Below are positions 1 through 5,520 of a DNA stretch of 8,143 bases, one piece after another. The translations under genes were made by a program, and so were the position numbers. Each line of letters opens with the position of its first letter. Positions within the stretch are counted from its first letter, which is position 1. The stretch is from Proteobacteria bacterium UBA5122 (GTDB taxonomy: Bacteria; Pseudomonadota; Gammaproteobacteria; Tenderiales; Tenderiaceae), in the NCBI GenBank assembly GCA_002415485.1, contig DHYU01000039.1, positions 41,081 through 49,223 on the forward strand, given 5' to 3'. Under the pieces are notes generated by a model that saw nothing but the letters and a program-made list of their open reading frames with translations, had not been told where the DNA came from and did no database searches.

Positions 1-639
1 CATGATGCCGGGACGCACCCAGTCACCGCGGCTATCTGGCCAGGCGATCAGCCCGGCGGAATTGGCCATGCTGCGCTCGGCGCTCAGATCCGCCGTGGCC
101 GCCGCAAAGGCCGTGAGTTGTTGTGGCGTCTGCAGGCTGTCCAGCTCATCGGCACTGGCGAGGTGGGTCATCAGTTTGACCTCCGCCACCGCGGCGCAGT
201 CCTGCAGTCGTCGCCAAGTATCACTGACCTGCATCAGCGGAATCCCCAGTCGATGCATGCCGGAATCGATCTTGAGCCACACCGGCAACGGCCGCAAATC
301 CGGCGCCTGCTCAAGCATCTCGAGTTGATATTGATGATGGACGACCAGCTGCAGCCCCAGCGCCGCCGCCCATTGCAGGTCGTTCGCGGTAAATACGCCT
401 TCCAACACCACGATCGATTGTGTGATCCCGGCCTGGCGCAGCTCCGCCGCCTCTTCGATCCGCGCCACCGCCAGCGCATCGGCCTGATCGAGACATGCGG
501 CAATGCGGCGAATGCCGTGCCCATAGGCATCGGCCTTGATCACTGCCATCACGCGGCGACCATCACTAAACCGGCGGGCACACTCCAGGTTGTGACGCAG
601 CGCAGCGAGGTCGATATGGACGCGAGCTGCCGCCGTCAT
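1..639 (-). CDS. alr: Alanine racemase, N-terminal 213 residues (runs off left edge)
   Basis: PLP-dependent enzyme that interconverts L- and D-alanine in the cytoplasm, supplying D-Ala for peptidoglycan. My translation from the ATG at 639-637 gives the family landmarks: the PLP-lysine motif VIKADAYGHG at residues 33-42 with the Schiff-base lysine K35, the barrel motif WLKIDSGMHRLGI around residues 123-135, then MTHLASADE, SMANSAGL and a final DWVRPGIM, after which the family continues with LYG. The frame is open to base 1; full-length Alr is about 360 residues, so roughly 40% is missing, including the C-terminal beta domain and its catalytic tyrosine. The start codon overlaps the dnaB stop as ATGA, so translation is probably coupled to dnaB. 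The dnaB-alr pairing is also known in E. coli. Identity is secure; only the 3' end is unseen. Confidence 0.96.
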   Translation of the reverse strand, partial: MTAAARVHIDLAALRHNLECARRFSDGRRVMAVIKADAYGHGIRRIAACLDQADALAVARIEEAAELRQAGITQSIVVLEGVFTANDLQWAAALGLQLVVHHQYQLEMLEQAPDLRPLPVWLKIDSGMHRLGIPLMQVSDTWRRLQDCAAVAEVKLMTHLASADELDSLQTPQQLTAFAAATADLSAERSMANSAGLIAWPDSRGDWVRPGIM

Positions 640-2033
640 GCGTAGCCCTCGTCGTAGCTGGCAGAGATATGATTCTCAAAGCGGGTGTATTTACCGAGGA
701 AGGTCACGCGCACGCTGCCGATCGGGCCGTTACGTTGTTTGCCGATGATGATCTCGGCCGTGCCCTTGTCGGGGCTGTCGGGGTTATACACCTCGTCACG
801 GTAGATAAAGACAATCAAGTCGGCGTCCTGCTCGATCGCACCCGATTCACGCAGATCCGACATCACCGGCCGTTTGTTGGGACGCTGCTCCAACGAGCGA
901 TTGAGCTGCGACAGCGCAATCACCGGCACACTCAATTCCTTGGCCAAGCCTTTCAACGAGCGCGAGATCTCCGAGATCTCGGCCGTACGATTCTCTTTGA
1001 AGCCCGGCACCTGCATCAGCTGCAGGTAGTCGATCACAACCAGACCCAGCGGGCCGTGCTCACGCACCAGACGTCGGCAACGTGAACGCAGCTCGTTGGG
1101 CGACAGGCCGCCGGTGTCATCGATAAACAGCGGCCGCTCTTGTAGCAGACCAATGGCCGACGTCAGGCGCGGCCAATCCTCATCATCCAGCTTGCCGCTG
1201 CGCACCTTGTTCTGATCGATACGACCGAGCGACGACAACATACGCATCGCCAATGAGTCGGCCGGCATTTCCATACTGAAGACAGCGACGGGTTTGTCGC
1301 AGGTCATCGCCGCGTGTTCGGCGATATTCATCGAGAACGTGGTCTTACCCATCGATGGACGACCGGCGACGATCACCAGATCCCCCTGTTGCAGCCCAGA
1401 GGTCATGCCGTCGAAATCGGTAAAGCCGGTCGAGAGCCCGGTCAGCGGATCGGTCTGGTTATACAGCAGGTCGATGCGGTCGACGACGCTGGTCAACACA
1501 TCCTTGATCGCGGCAAAGCCACCCTGTCCGCGCGCGCCCTGCTCGGCGATCTCGAACACCATGCGCTCGGCATTATCGAGCAGCTCATTGCTTTCGCGCC
1601 CCTCAGTGTTAAAGGCGCTGTCGCTGATCGCGGTGCCGACCTGCACCAGCTGACGCAACACCGAACGCTCGCGGATGATCTTGGCATAGGCGCGAATATT
1701 GGCCGCACTCGGCGTATTGTTGGCCAGCATTCCCAGATAGGCCAGGCCGCCGACCGTATCCAGCTCACCCAGTTTGTCGAGCCACTCCGACAGCGTCACC
1801 ACATCAAACGGATCATTCTTCTCGGCCAGCGCCCGCACGGCACGGAAGATCAGCTGGTGATCCTTGCGATAAAAATCGTCCTCGCCGACCAGCTCCGCCA
1901 CCTGATCCCAGGCGTCATTGGCCAGCATCAAACCGCCCAGCACGGACTGTTCGGCTTCGATCGAATGAGGGGGCACCTTAAAGGCATCCATGACCGCATC
2001 GTGGGCGGTCGCAAACTGACTAACGTCTGACAT
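636..2033 (-). CDS. dnaB: Replicative DNA helicase DnaB
   Basis: Hexameric 5'-3' helicase that unwinds DNA at the replication fork and stimulates primase. The 465-residue length is typical. The N-terminal helical domain begins with the conserved KVPPHSIEAEQSVLGGLM (residues 19-36). The RecA-like ATPase domain has Walker A GRPSMGKT at 224-231, the SMEM segment at 253-256, Walker B LGLVVIDYLQL at 329-339, and the SQLNRSLEQRPNKRP and SDLRESGAIEQDADLI motifs at 375-407. There is no intein or insertion. The ATG at 2033 gives an N-terminus of normal length, but I see only a weak Shine-Dalgarno before it. It lies 125 bp downstream of rplI, beyond a strong terminator hairpin, so it probably has its own promoter. 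It overlaps alr by ATGA and likely forms a dnaB-alr operon. Confidence 0.98.
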   Translation of the reverse strand: MSDVSQFATAHDAVMDAFKVPPHSIEAEQSVLGGLMLANDAWDQVAELVGEDDFYRKDHQLIFRAVRALAEKNDPFDVVTLSEWLDKLGELDTVGGLAYLGMLANNTPSAANIRAYAKIIRERSVLRQLVQVGTAISDSAFNTEGRESNELLDNAERMVFEIAEQGARGQGGFAAIKDVLTSVVDRIDLLYNQTDPLTGLSTGFTDFDGMTSGLQQGDLVIVAGRPSMGKTTFSMNIAEHAAMTCDKPVAVFSMEMPADSLAMRMLSSLGRIDQNKVRSGKLDDEDWPRLTSAIGLLQERPLFIDDTGGLSPNELRSRCRRLVREHGPLGLVVIDYLQLMQVPGFKENRTAEISEISRSLKGLAKELSVPVIALSQLNRSLEQRPNKRPVMSDLRESGAIEQDADLIVFIYRDEVYNPDSPDKGTAEIIIGKQRNGPIGSVRVTFLGKYTRFENHISASYDEGYA

Positions 2034-2070
2034 GACTAGATTTGATTAGAGGTTTAACTTCGAGCGGTTC

Positions 2071-2099
2071 ATAGTAAGTACCCAACCGCCAAAACACAA
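2071..2099 (-). promoter_or_regulatory. Candidate sigma70 promoter for dnaB-alr (weak)
   Basis: On the minus strand, TTGTGT (2099-2094) and TACTAT (2076-2071) are separated by exactly 17 bp, about 40 bp before the dnaB ATG. Matches to consensus are 3/6 and 4/6, so this is modest. The -35 lies in the T-rich tail of the rplI terminator. The -10 sits inside a 6-bp dyad, GCGGTT/AACCGC (2064-2069 with 2084-2089). A promoter is expected here because the upstream operon appears to end just before. Confidence 0.35.
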
Positions 2100-2130
2100 T
2101 GGGCCGACGGAGTTTCCTCTCGTCGGCCCA
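2100..2130 (-). terminator. Hairpin terminator at end of rpsF-rplI operon
   Basis: A 10-bp perfect stem (TGGGCCGACG at 2100-2109 with CGTCGGCCCA at 2121-2130) lies 29 bp after the rplI stop. Read on the minus strand, the stem is extended by a bulged A and GAG-GAAA-CTC, which gives a GNRA tetraloop cap. The downstream minus-strand sequence TTGTGTTTTGG is only partly T-rich, so termination may be incomplete or the hairpin may also protect the 3' end. A smaller hairpin (TGCCC/GGGCA, 2136-2140 with 2147-2151) lies between the stop and this stem. Confidence 0.7.
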
Positions 2131-2158
2131 TCTCGTGCCCACAAACGGGCAATGCAAC

Positions 2159-2611
2159 TTAAGCTTCAGCGACGACAGTCACTTTCACTTGCGCTTCTAC
2201 ATCGGCATGCAGTTGCAGATCAATGTCGTACTCGCCAACATTGCGCAGCGCACCGGCAGGCAGACGCACTTCGCTCTTCGCAACTTCGATGCCCGCAGCA
2301 GCAGAGACTGCGCTGGCGATATCGGCAGTACCGATAGAACCGAACAGTTTGCCTTCGTCACCGGCCTTACACGCGATTTGAACGCTCAGTTCATTCAGCT
2401 TAGCGGCACGTGCTTGTGCAGCGGCCAACGCCTCTGCAGCTGCCTTTTCCAATTCCTGACGACGAGCCTCAAACTGAGCCTTGTTGTCCGGCGTTGCCAT
2501 TACAGCCTTGCCGTTAGGAATCAGGTAATTGCGGCCATAGCCAGGACGAACCTTTACTTCATCGCCCAAACGACCCAGTTTTGCTACCTTTTCCAACAAG
2601 ATTACTTGCAT
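2159..2611 (-). CDS. rplI: 50S ribosomal protein L9 (bL9)
   Basis: Primary 23S rRNA-binding protein near the base of the L1 stalk, important for reading-frame maintenance. The 150 residues match the usual length. The N-terminal RNA-binding domain begins MQVILLEKVAKLG and includes the signature GDEVKVRPGYGRNYLIP (16-32). An alanine/glutamate-rich stretch at about 47-72 forms the long connecting helix. The C-terminal domain contains GKLFGSIGTADIA (87-99). A good Shine-Dalgarno, AGAGGTG, precedes the ATG at 2611 by about 5 nt. It is the last gene of the ribosomal operon, 31 bp after the DUF2232 gene, and is followed by a strong hairpin. Confidence 0.98.
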   Translation of the reverse strand: MQVILLEKVAKLGRLGDEVKVRPGYGRNYLIPNGKAVMATPDNKAQFEARRQELEKAAAEALAAAQARAAKLNELSVQIACKAGDEGKLFGSIGTADIASAVSAAAGIEVAKSEVRLPAGALRNVGEYDIDLQLHADVEAQVKVTVVAEA

Positions 2612-2642
2612 GTTACACCTCTGCTTAATTCATTAAGCCTTG

Positions 2643-3584
2643 TTACATTTCATCGCGATCACTGTTTGTGCTTTTGGCCTCTACAGCAAATCGCTCCCTA
2701 AAGTTCCACCAGCTGTCACTGAAGCCCAGCGCCGCCAGTACAACCATCACCTGCGGCAGGAAGATAAAGCCCAATACGTAAAGCCCCACCAACCAACCGA
2801 CATGCTTTTGCTTCATCGCCACATAGGCATGGACCAGGGCCAGGCCGACAAAGCTGTAAACCACTAACAGTACGGCCATCGCATCACCGGCATAGGCCGC
2901 CAGACCACCGCCGCCGATCGTCGCCAACACCAGCACCAACAAGGTGGCCACGGCCGAGATCTTGCTCAGGCGCAGTCCGTAGAATTCATCACGGAACCCG
3001 CCGGGATGGTACAACAACGACTGCCACCAACGGGCCAGCATCAGACACATCACCATGCCCAAGACCAACGAACCCGCCAGCACCGCTGTTACCCAGCGCG
3101 ACAGCTCAACAATCTGCTCAGGCGCAAAGCCGATCACCGCCTGACCCTGCTGCTCCATCAGTTCGAAGACCTGCTTCATCAACTGCTGCCAGAACTGCGC
3201 AGTATCACCAAGCATCACATGCGCCACCATCAGGCCGATGAAACCGATGCCGATCGCCGTCTCCAGTGTCAACGACCAAGAGATGGTCTTGCGCAGCACC
3301 TGCGCCAACAACCACAGCGGCAACCACAAACAGGCCGCATACAGCACGGCGATCATAAAACCGCCGGGCACAAACGACAGCAGCAAGGCACACATCACTG
3401 TCGCGCCCACCATCACGATCAGGCCCTGACGAGGACCTGCGCGCAAGGTGGCCAAGGCCAGCGCCGCACCGCTGAACATGCTGACAAACCCCAGGATCGG
3501 GATCAGCGAAATCAGCGCGAACAACGCAGTCATTAAAATGGCCTGGACAGGGCCGCGCATGATGAAATTGGCTAACGCTTGCAT
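2643..3584 (-). CDS. DUF2232-type multi-pass inner-membrane protein
   Basis: A 313-residue hydrophobic protein of unknown function. Hydrophobic stretches that could span the membrane lie at about 13-48 (probably two), 53-97 (two), 105-125, 164-185, 208-256 (two) and 263-288. This gives six to eight segments, ending in a hydrophilic, charged tail (RERFAVEAKSTNSDRDEM, 296-313). The region at 126-160 (TAQFWQQLMKQVFELMEQQG) looks like an amphipathic loop between segments. No catalytic motif is visible. I assign it to DUF2232 from the topology and from its position between rpsR and rplI, where Pseudomonas and related bacteria carry such a gene; sequence alone would not let me name a function. The ATG at 3584 is preceded by GCGGAG with about 6 nt spacing. 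A 10-bp inverted repeat flanks this start. It probably shares the ribosomal operon transcript. Confidence 0.85.
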   Translation of the reverse strand: MQALANFIMRGPVQAILMTALFALISLIPILGFVSMFSGAALALATLRAGPRQGLIVMVGATVMCALLLSFVPGGFMIAVLYAACLWLPLWLLAQVLRKTISWSLTLETAIGIGFIGLMVAHVMLGDTAQFWQQLMKQVFELMEQQGQAVIGFAPEQIVELSRWVTAVLAGSLVLGMVMCLMLARWWQSLLYHPGGFRDEFYGLRLSKISAVATLLVLVLATIGGGGLAAYAGDAMAVLLVVYSFVGLALVHAYVAMKQKHVGWLVGLYVLGFIFLPQVMVVLAALGFSDSWWNFRERFAVEAKSTNSDRDEM

Positions 3585-3610
3585 TTCAACTCCGCTTGCA
3601 CCTGTCCAGG
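3542..3610. repeat. 10-bp inverted repeat flanking the DUF2232 start codon
   Basis: CCTGGACAGG at 3542-3551 and its exact reverse complement CCTGTCCAGG at 3601-3610 enclose 49 nt. In the minus-strand mRNA, the enclosed loop holds the Shine-Dalgarno (GGAG) and the AUG of the membrane protein gene. A stem here could modulate initiation relative to rpsR and rplI. A match this size can also arise by chance in 8 kb, so function is only suggested. Confidence 0.4.
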
Positions 3611-3631
3611 GTTTGTTACGTCATCCATATC

Positions 3632-3649
3632 TGCCGACCTAGGTCGGCA
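3632..3649. repeat. 18-bp perfect palindrome between rpsR and the membrane protein gene
   Basis: The sequence TGCCGACCTAGGTCGGCA is a perfect palindrome, 6 bp after the rpsR stop. In RNA it folds into a 7-bp stem with a CUAG loop. No T-tract follows on the minus strand, so it is not a classical terminator. Plausible roles are 3'-end stabilisation of the rpsF-rpsR message, partial attenuation before the membrane protein gene, or a protein-binding site. Confidence 0.5.
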
Positions 3650-3655
3650 AGAGGA

Positions 3656-3880
3656 TTAATGGGCGTCGCTGTAAGGCAGCAGCGCCAAGTAACGGGCACG
3701 CTTGATGGCAGTGGCCAGCTGACGCTGGTACTTGGCCTTGGTGCCAGTGATACGGCTAGGAACGATCTTGCCGGTTTCAGTGATATAGGCCTTCAGAGTG
3801 CTCAGATCCTTGTAATCGATCTCTTTGACATCTTCAGCAGTGAAACGGCAGAACTTACGACGACGAAAATAACGAGCCAT
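3656..3880 (-). CDS. rpsR: 30S ribosomal protein S18 (bS18)
   Basis: Small-subunit protein that forms a heterodimer with S6 and binds the central domain of 16S rRNA on the platform. The 74 residues begin MARYFRRRKFCRFTAE and include the conserved IDYKDLSTLKAYITETGKI and PSRITGTKAKYQRQLATAIK segments, ending LALLPYSDAH. A strong Shine-Dalgarno, TAGGAGA, lies about 7 nt before the ATG at 3880. It follows priB by 25 bp. The S6:S18 complex is known to repress its own operon by binding the rpsF leader, and a matching leader is visible upstream of rpsF here. Confidence 0.98.
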   Translation of the reverse strand: MARYFRRRKFCRFTAEDVKEIDYKDLSTLKAYITETGKIVPSRITGTKAKYQRQLATAIKRARYLALLPYSDAH

Positions 3881-3905
3881 GATTTTCTCCTAAAATTTAA
3901 TCTGT

Positions 3906-4235
3906 TTAACTATCTGTTGCAGTGCCTTCGCCGCAGGTAATCTCGTTGGCGTGCAGCACGATCATTGCGCTGCCTTGCCGATTGTCCATGCGGGATATAA
4001 AGCCGCTAACGGTCACCGTTTGCCCGGTTTGCAACTGTCGGCACTGTTTGCTCAGTGCATCGCCCGCTGCAATCACCACGATTCTGCATGTTGCCTCTCG
4101 CACCATCCCGGCCTCTGTTTGGCGGGAACTGTGATCGAGCGTGAATCGGGTCAGGCTGATCCCTGCGGGTGAGTGGCGAAACTCCGGGGTCTTATAGACC
4201 GTGCCACTCAGCTGCAGGCGGTTGTCCGTAGACGT
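3906..4235 (-). CDS. priB: Primosomal replication protein N (PriB), with no canonical start codon
   Basis: Single-stranded DNA-binding OB-fold protein that links PriA to DnaT in replication restart. The frame contains NRLQLSGTV, then ...GISLTRFTLDHSS..., TEAG, VTVSGFIS and IVLHANEI, which parallel E. coli PriB NRLVLSGTV, GIPHCQFVLEHRS, EEAG, ITVQGFIS and MVLHAEQI. With rpsF upstream and rpsR downstream, identity is clear. However, between the in-frame rpsF TAA (4241-4239) and the conserved core there is no ATG, GTG or TTG; the first in-frame ATG is at 4106, which would lose about 40% of the domain. I place the start at ACG 4235 (109 residues) because GGAGG lies 8 nt upstream. ACG 4229 (107 residues) aligns exactly with the E. 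coli start. A rare ACG start, a decaying gene or a sequence error are all possible. E. coli W47, K82 and K89 correspond to T, D and M here. Confidence 0.75.
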   Translation of the reverse strand, partial: TSTDNRLQLSGTVYKTPEFRHSPAGISLTRFTLDHSSRQTEAGMVREATCRIVVIAAGDALSKQCRQLQTGQTVTVSGFISRMDNRQGSAMIVLHANEITCGEGTATDS

Positions 4236-4238
4236 GGC

Positions 4239-4622
4239 TTAGGCCTCCGCGCTCTCTTCTTGATCAGAGTCAGCATTGAAGCGTGGACGCTCTTCGCGCT
4301 CATCTTCGCCCTTCGCCATGCAAGAAGGCTCGGTGATCGCTTCGTCGCGAACCAGAACCATGTTACGCAGAACAGCATCATTAAAACGGAAAGAATCACC
4401 CAGCTCAGAAATAGCGGCCTTGGTCGCTTCGATGTTCATCAGAACATAGTGCGCCTTGTGAGCTTTGGCGATTGGGTAAGCCAATTGACGACGGCCCCAG
4501 TCTTCCAGACGATGGATCTTACCGCCATCGCCTTCGACGATGCTGCGGTAACGCTCGATCATGGCTGGAACCTGTTCGCTCTGGTCAGGATGGACCAGGA
4601 ATACAACTTCATAATGTCTCAT
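4239..4622 (-). CDS. rpsF: 30S ribosomal protein S6 (bS6)
   Basis: Small-subunit protein that pairs with S18 on the 30S platform. The 127-residue product begins MRHYEVVFLVHPDQSEQVP and carries the conserved KIHRLEDWGRRQLAYPI (35-51), KAHYVLMNIEA (56-66) and FRFNDAVLRNMV (78-89) segments, close to E. coli S6. The C-terminal tail (103-127) is highly charged and acidic, ending DQEESAEA. In E. coli the S6 tail is extended with glutamates by RimK; whether that happens here is unknown. A strong Shine-Dalgarno, AAGGAG, lies 9 nt before the ATG at 4622 and can pair with upstream leader sequence. It is the first gene of the ribosomal operon, and its stop is in the same frame as priB. Confidence 0.98.
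   Translation of the reverse strand: MRHYEVVFLVHPDQSEQVPAMIERYRSIVEGDGGKIHRLEDWGRRQLAYPIAKAHKAHYVLMNIEATKAAISELGDSFRFNDAVLRNMVLVRDEAITEPSCMAKGEDEREERPRFNADSDQEESAEA
4244..4248 (-). promoter_or_regulatory. Strong Shine-Dalgarno deciding the priB start
   Basis: GGAGG (4248-4244, minus strand) lies inside the last codons of rpsF, exactly 8 nt before ACG 4235 and 14 nt before ACG 4229. The spacing favours ACG 4235 as the initiation codon. It also means that ribosomes finishing rpsF at TAA 4241-4239 stop right at the priB initiation site, which would assist reinitiation. Confidence 0.55.
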
Positions 4623-4631
4623 TTAGATATG

Positions 4632-4680
4632 CTCCTTACGGATTAAGCAGCCTTCCGCCCCATGCGGTAAGACAAGGAGA
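4632..4680 (-). promoter_or_regulatory. Probable S6:S18-binding autoregulatory leader of the rpsF operon
   Basis: S6:S18 complexes are known to repress rpsF operons by binding an mRNA leader that mimics their 16S rRNA site and contains a conserved CCG. On the minus strand this leader has TTACCG (4670-4665) followed by GGCGGAAGGC (4659-4650). This resembles the 16S segment with ACCG and GGCGAAGGC. CTTAC (4671-4667) can pair with GTAAG (4639-4635), and CTCCTT (4679-4674) can alternatively pair with AAGGAG (4637-4632). Either pairing occludes the rpsF Shine-Dalgarno. A local CCGC/GCGG hairpin (4667-4664 with 4658-4655) is also possible. The match is by eye; no covariance model was run. Confidence 0.65.
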
Positions 4681-4726
4681 TTATTGCCCCCATTCCAGGC
4701 CATTCCTGGGCCGGGCACAATAAAGC

Positions 4727-4749
4727 GGGCGATTCTAACCAAATCGCCC
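4727..4749 (-). terminator. Possible weak terminator of rnr-rlmB
   Basis: GGGCGATT and AATCGCCC (plus-strand positions 4727-4734 and 4742-4749) form an 8-bp perfect stem with a 7-nt loop, about 30 bp after the rlmB stop. The minus-strand tail is GCTTTATTG, which is only moderately T-rich, so the terminator would be weak. The stem overlaps the -10 region of the rpsF promoter. Confidence 0.45.
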
Positions 4750-4760
4750 TCTTAATTCAA
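4732..4760 (-). promoter_or_regulatory. Sigma70 promoter of the rpsF-priB-rpsR-DUF2232-rplI operon
   Basis: On the minus strand, TTGAAT (4760-4755, 4/6 matches) and TAGAAT (4737-4732, 5/6) are separated by exactly 17 bp. The bases after the -10 are CGCCCGC, a GC-rich discriminator. Such discriminators are typical of stable RNA and ribosomal protein promoters repressed by ppGpp/DksA. The expected start is near 4724, giving a leader of about 100 nt that contains the S6:S18-like structure. Confidence 0.7.
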
Positions 4761-4779
4761 TGATTTTGAGCTTGGCAGG

Positions 4780-5520
4780 CTAAACAGCGGGACGACGCTG
4801 TCGCACGGCCTCGAACAGACAGATGCCGGTCGCGACCGACACATTGAGACTTTCGACCTGACCAGCCATCGGGATCTTGATCAAACGATCACAGTGTTCG
4901 CGGGTCAGGCGGCGCAGCCCCTTCTCCTCGGCGCCCATCACCAGGGCCAGCGGCCCCTTGAGATCGACCTCATAGACCGTCGACTCGGCCTCACCGGCCG
5001 CGCCCATCAGCCACACACCCTGCTCCTGCAGGAAACGCAGCGTACGCGCCAGATTGGTCACCTGAAAGAACGGCACGGTCTCGGCCGCGCCGCAGGCTAC
5101 CTTGCGCACCACCGGCGTGATGCCGACGGCATTGTCCTTGGGCACGATGACGGCATCCACCCCTGCGGCATCGGCGCTGCGCAGACAGGCGCCCAGGTTG
5201 TGCGGATCGGTCACGCCATCGAGGATCAATAGAAACGGCGCGTGATCCAGGCCCTCGATATAGCCTTCCAGATCGCTCGGCAGCTCGGCAACCGCCACCC
5301 GCGCCACCACGCCCTGATGACGACCACCATCGGCCAGCTGATCCAGCTCCTCGGCCGACACATAATTCAGCGACACCTGCGCCTGACGCGCCTTATCAAT
5401 CAACTCCGCCAGCCGCGCGTTCGGCCGCTTGCGCTGCTCCAGCAGCAGGACCTGTACCTGCCCCTTCTGTTCCAGCGCGGCCGCAACCGCATGCACCCCA
5501 TAAATGACCGCAGCCTTCAT
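4780..5520 (-). CDS. rlmB: 23S rRNA (guanosine(2251)-2'-O)-methyltransferase RlmB
   Basis: SPOUT-class, SAM-dependent enzyme that methylates the ribose of G2251 in the peptidyl-transferase P-loop of 23S rRNA. The 246 residues match the family length. An N-terminal substrate-binding domain (about 1-80, starting MKAAVIYGVHAV) is followed by the trefoil-knot domain. Its motif 1, DGVTDPHNLGACLRSA, is at 101-116, the RlmB-type KVACGAAETVP at 140-150, motif 2 VMGAEEKGL at 194-202, and motif 3 IKIPMAGQVESLNVSVA at 214-230. The knot residues N108, R114, E198 and N226 are all present. The ATG at 5520 overlaps the rnr stop as ATGA, and no strong separate Shine-Dalgarno is visible, so translation is probably coupled to rnr. 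The specificity (RlmB rather than another TrmH-like enzyme) rests on the VACGAAE segment and the rnr linkage. Confidence 0.95.
   Translation of the reverse strand: MKAAVIYGVHAVAAALEQKGQVQVLLLEQRKRPNARLAELIDKARQAQVSLNYVSAEELDQLADGGRHQGVVARVAVAELPSDLEGYIEGLDHAPFLLILDGVTDPHNLGACLRSADAAGVDAVIVPKDNAVGITPVVRKVACGAAETVPFFQVTNLARTLRFLQEQGVWLMGAAGEAESTVYEVDLKGPLALVMGAEEKGLRRLTREHCDRLIKIPMAGQVESLNVSVATGICLFEAVRQRRPAV

Noticed and set aside
1314..2030. A 238-codon plus-strand open frame opposite dnaB
   Set aside because: Antisense to the conserved DnaB N-terminal domain and Walker A region; no motif or supporting context.
3906..4106. A short 66-residue priB starting at the internal ATG 4106
   Set aside because: This would remove the first OB-fold strands (NRLQLSGTV onward), which are clearly conserved in the same frame upstream, and no good ribosome-binding site precedes this ATG.
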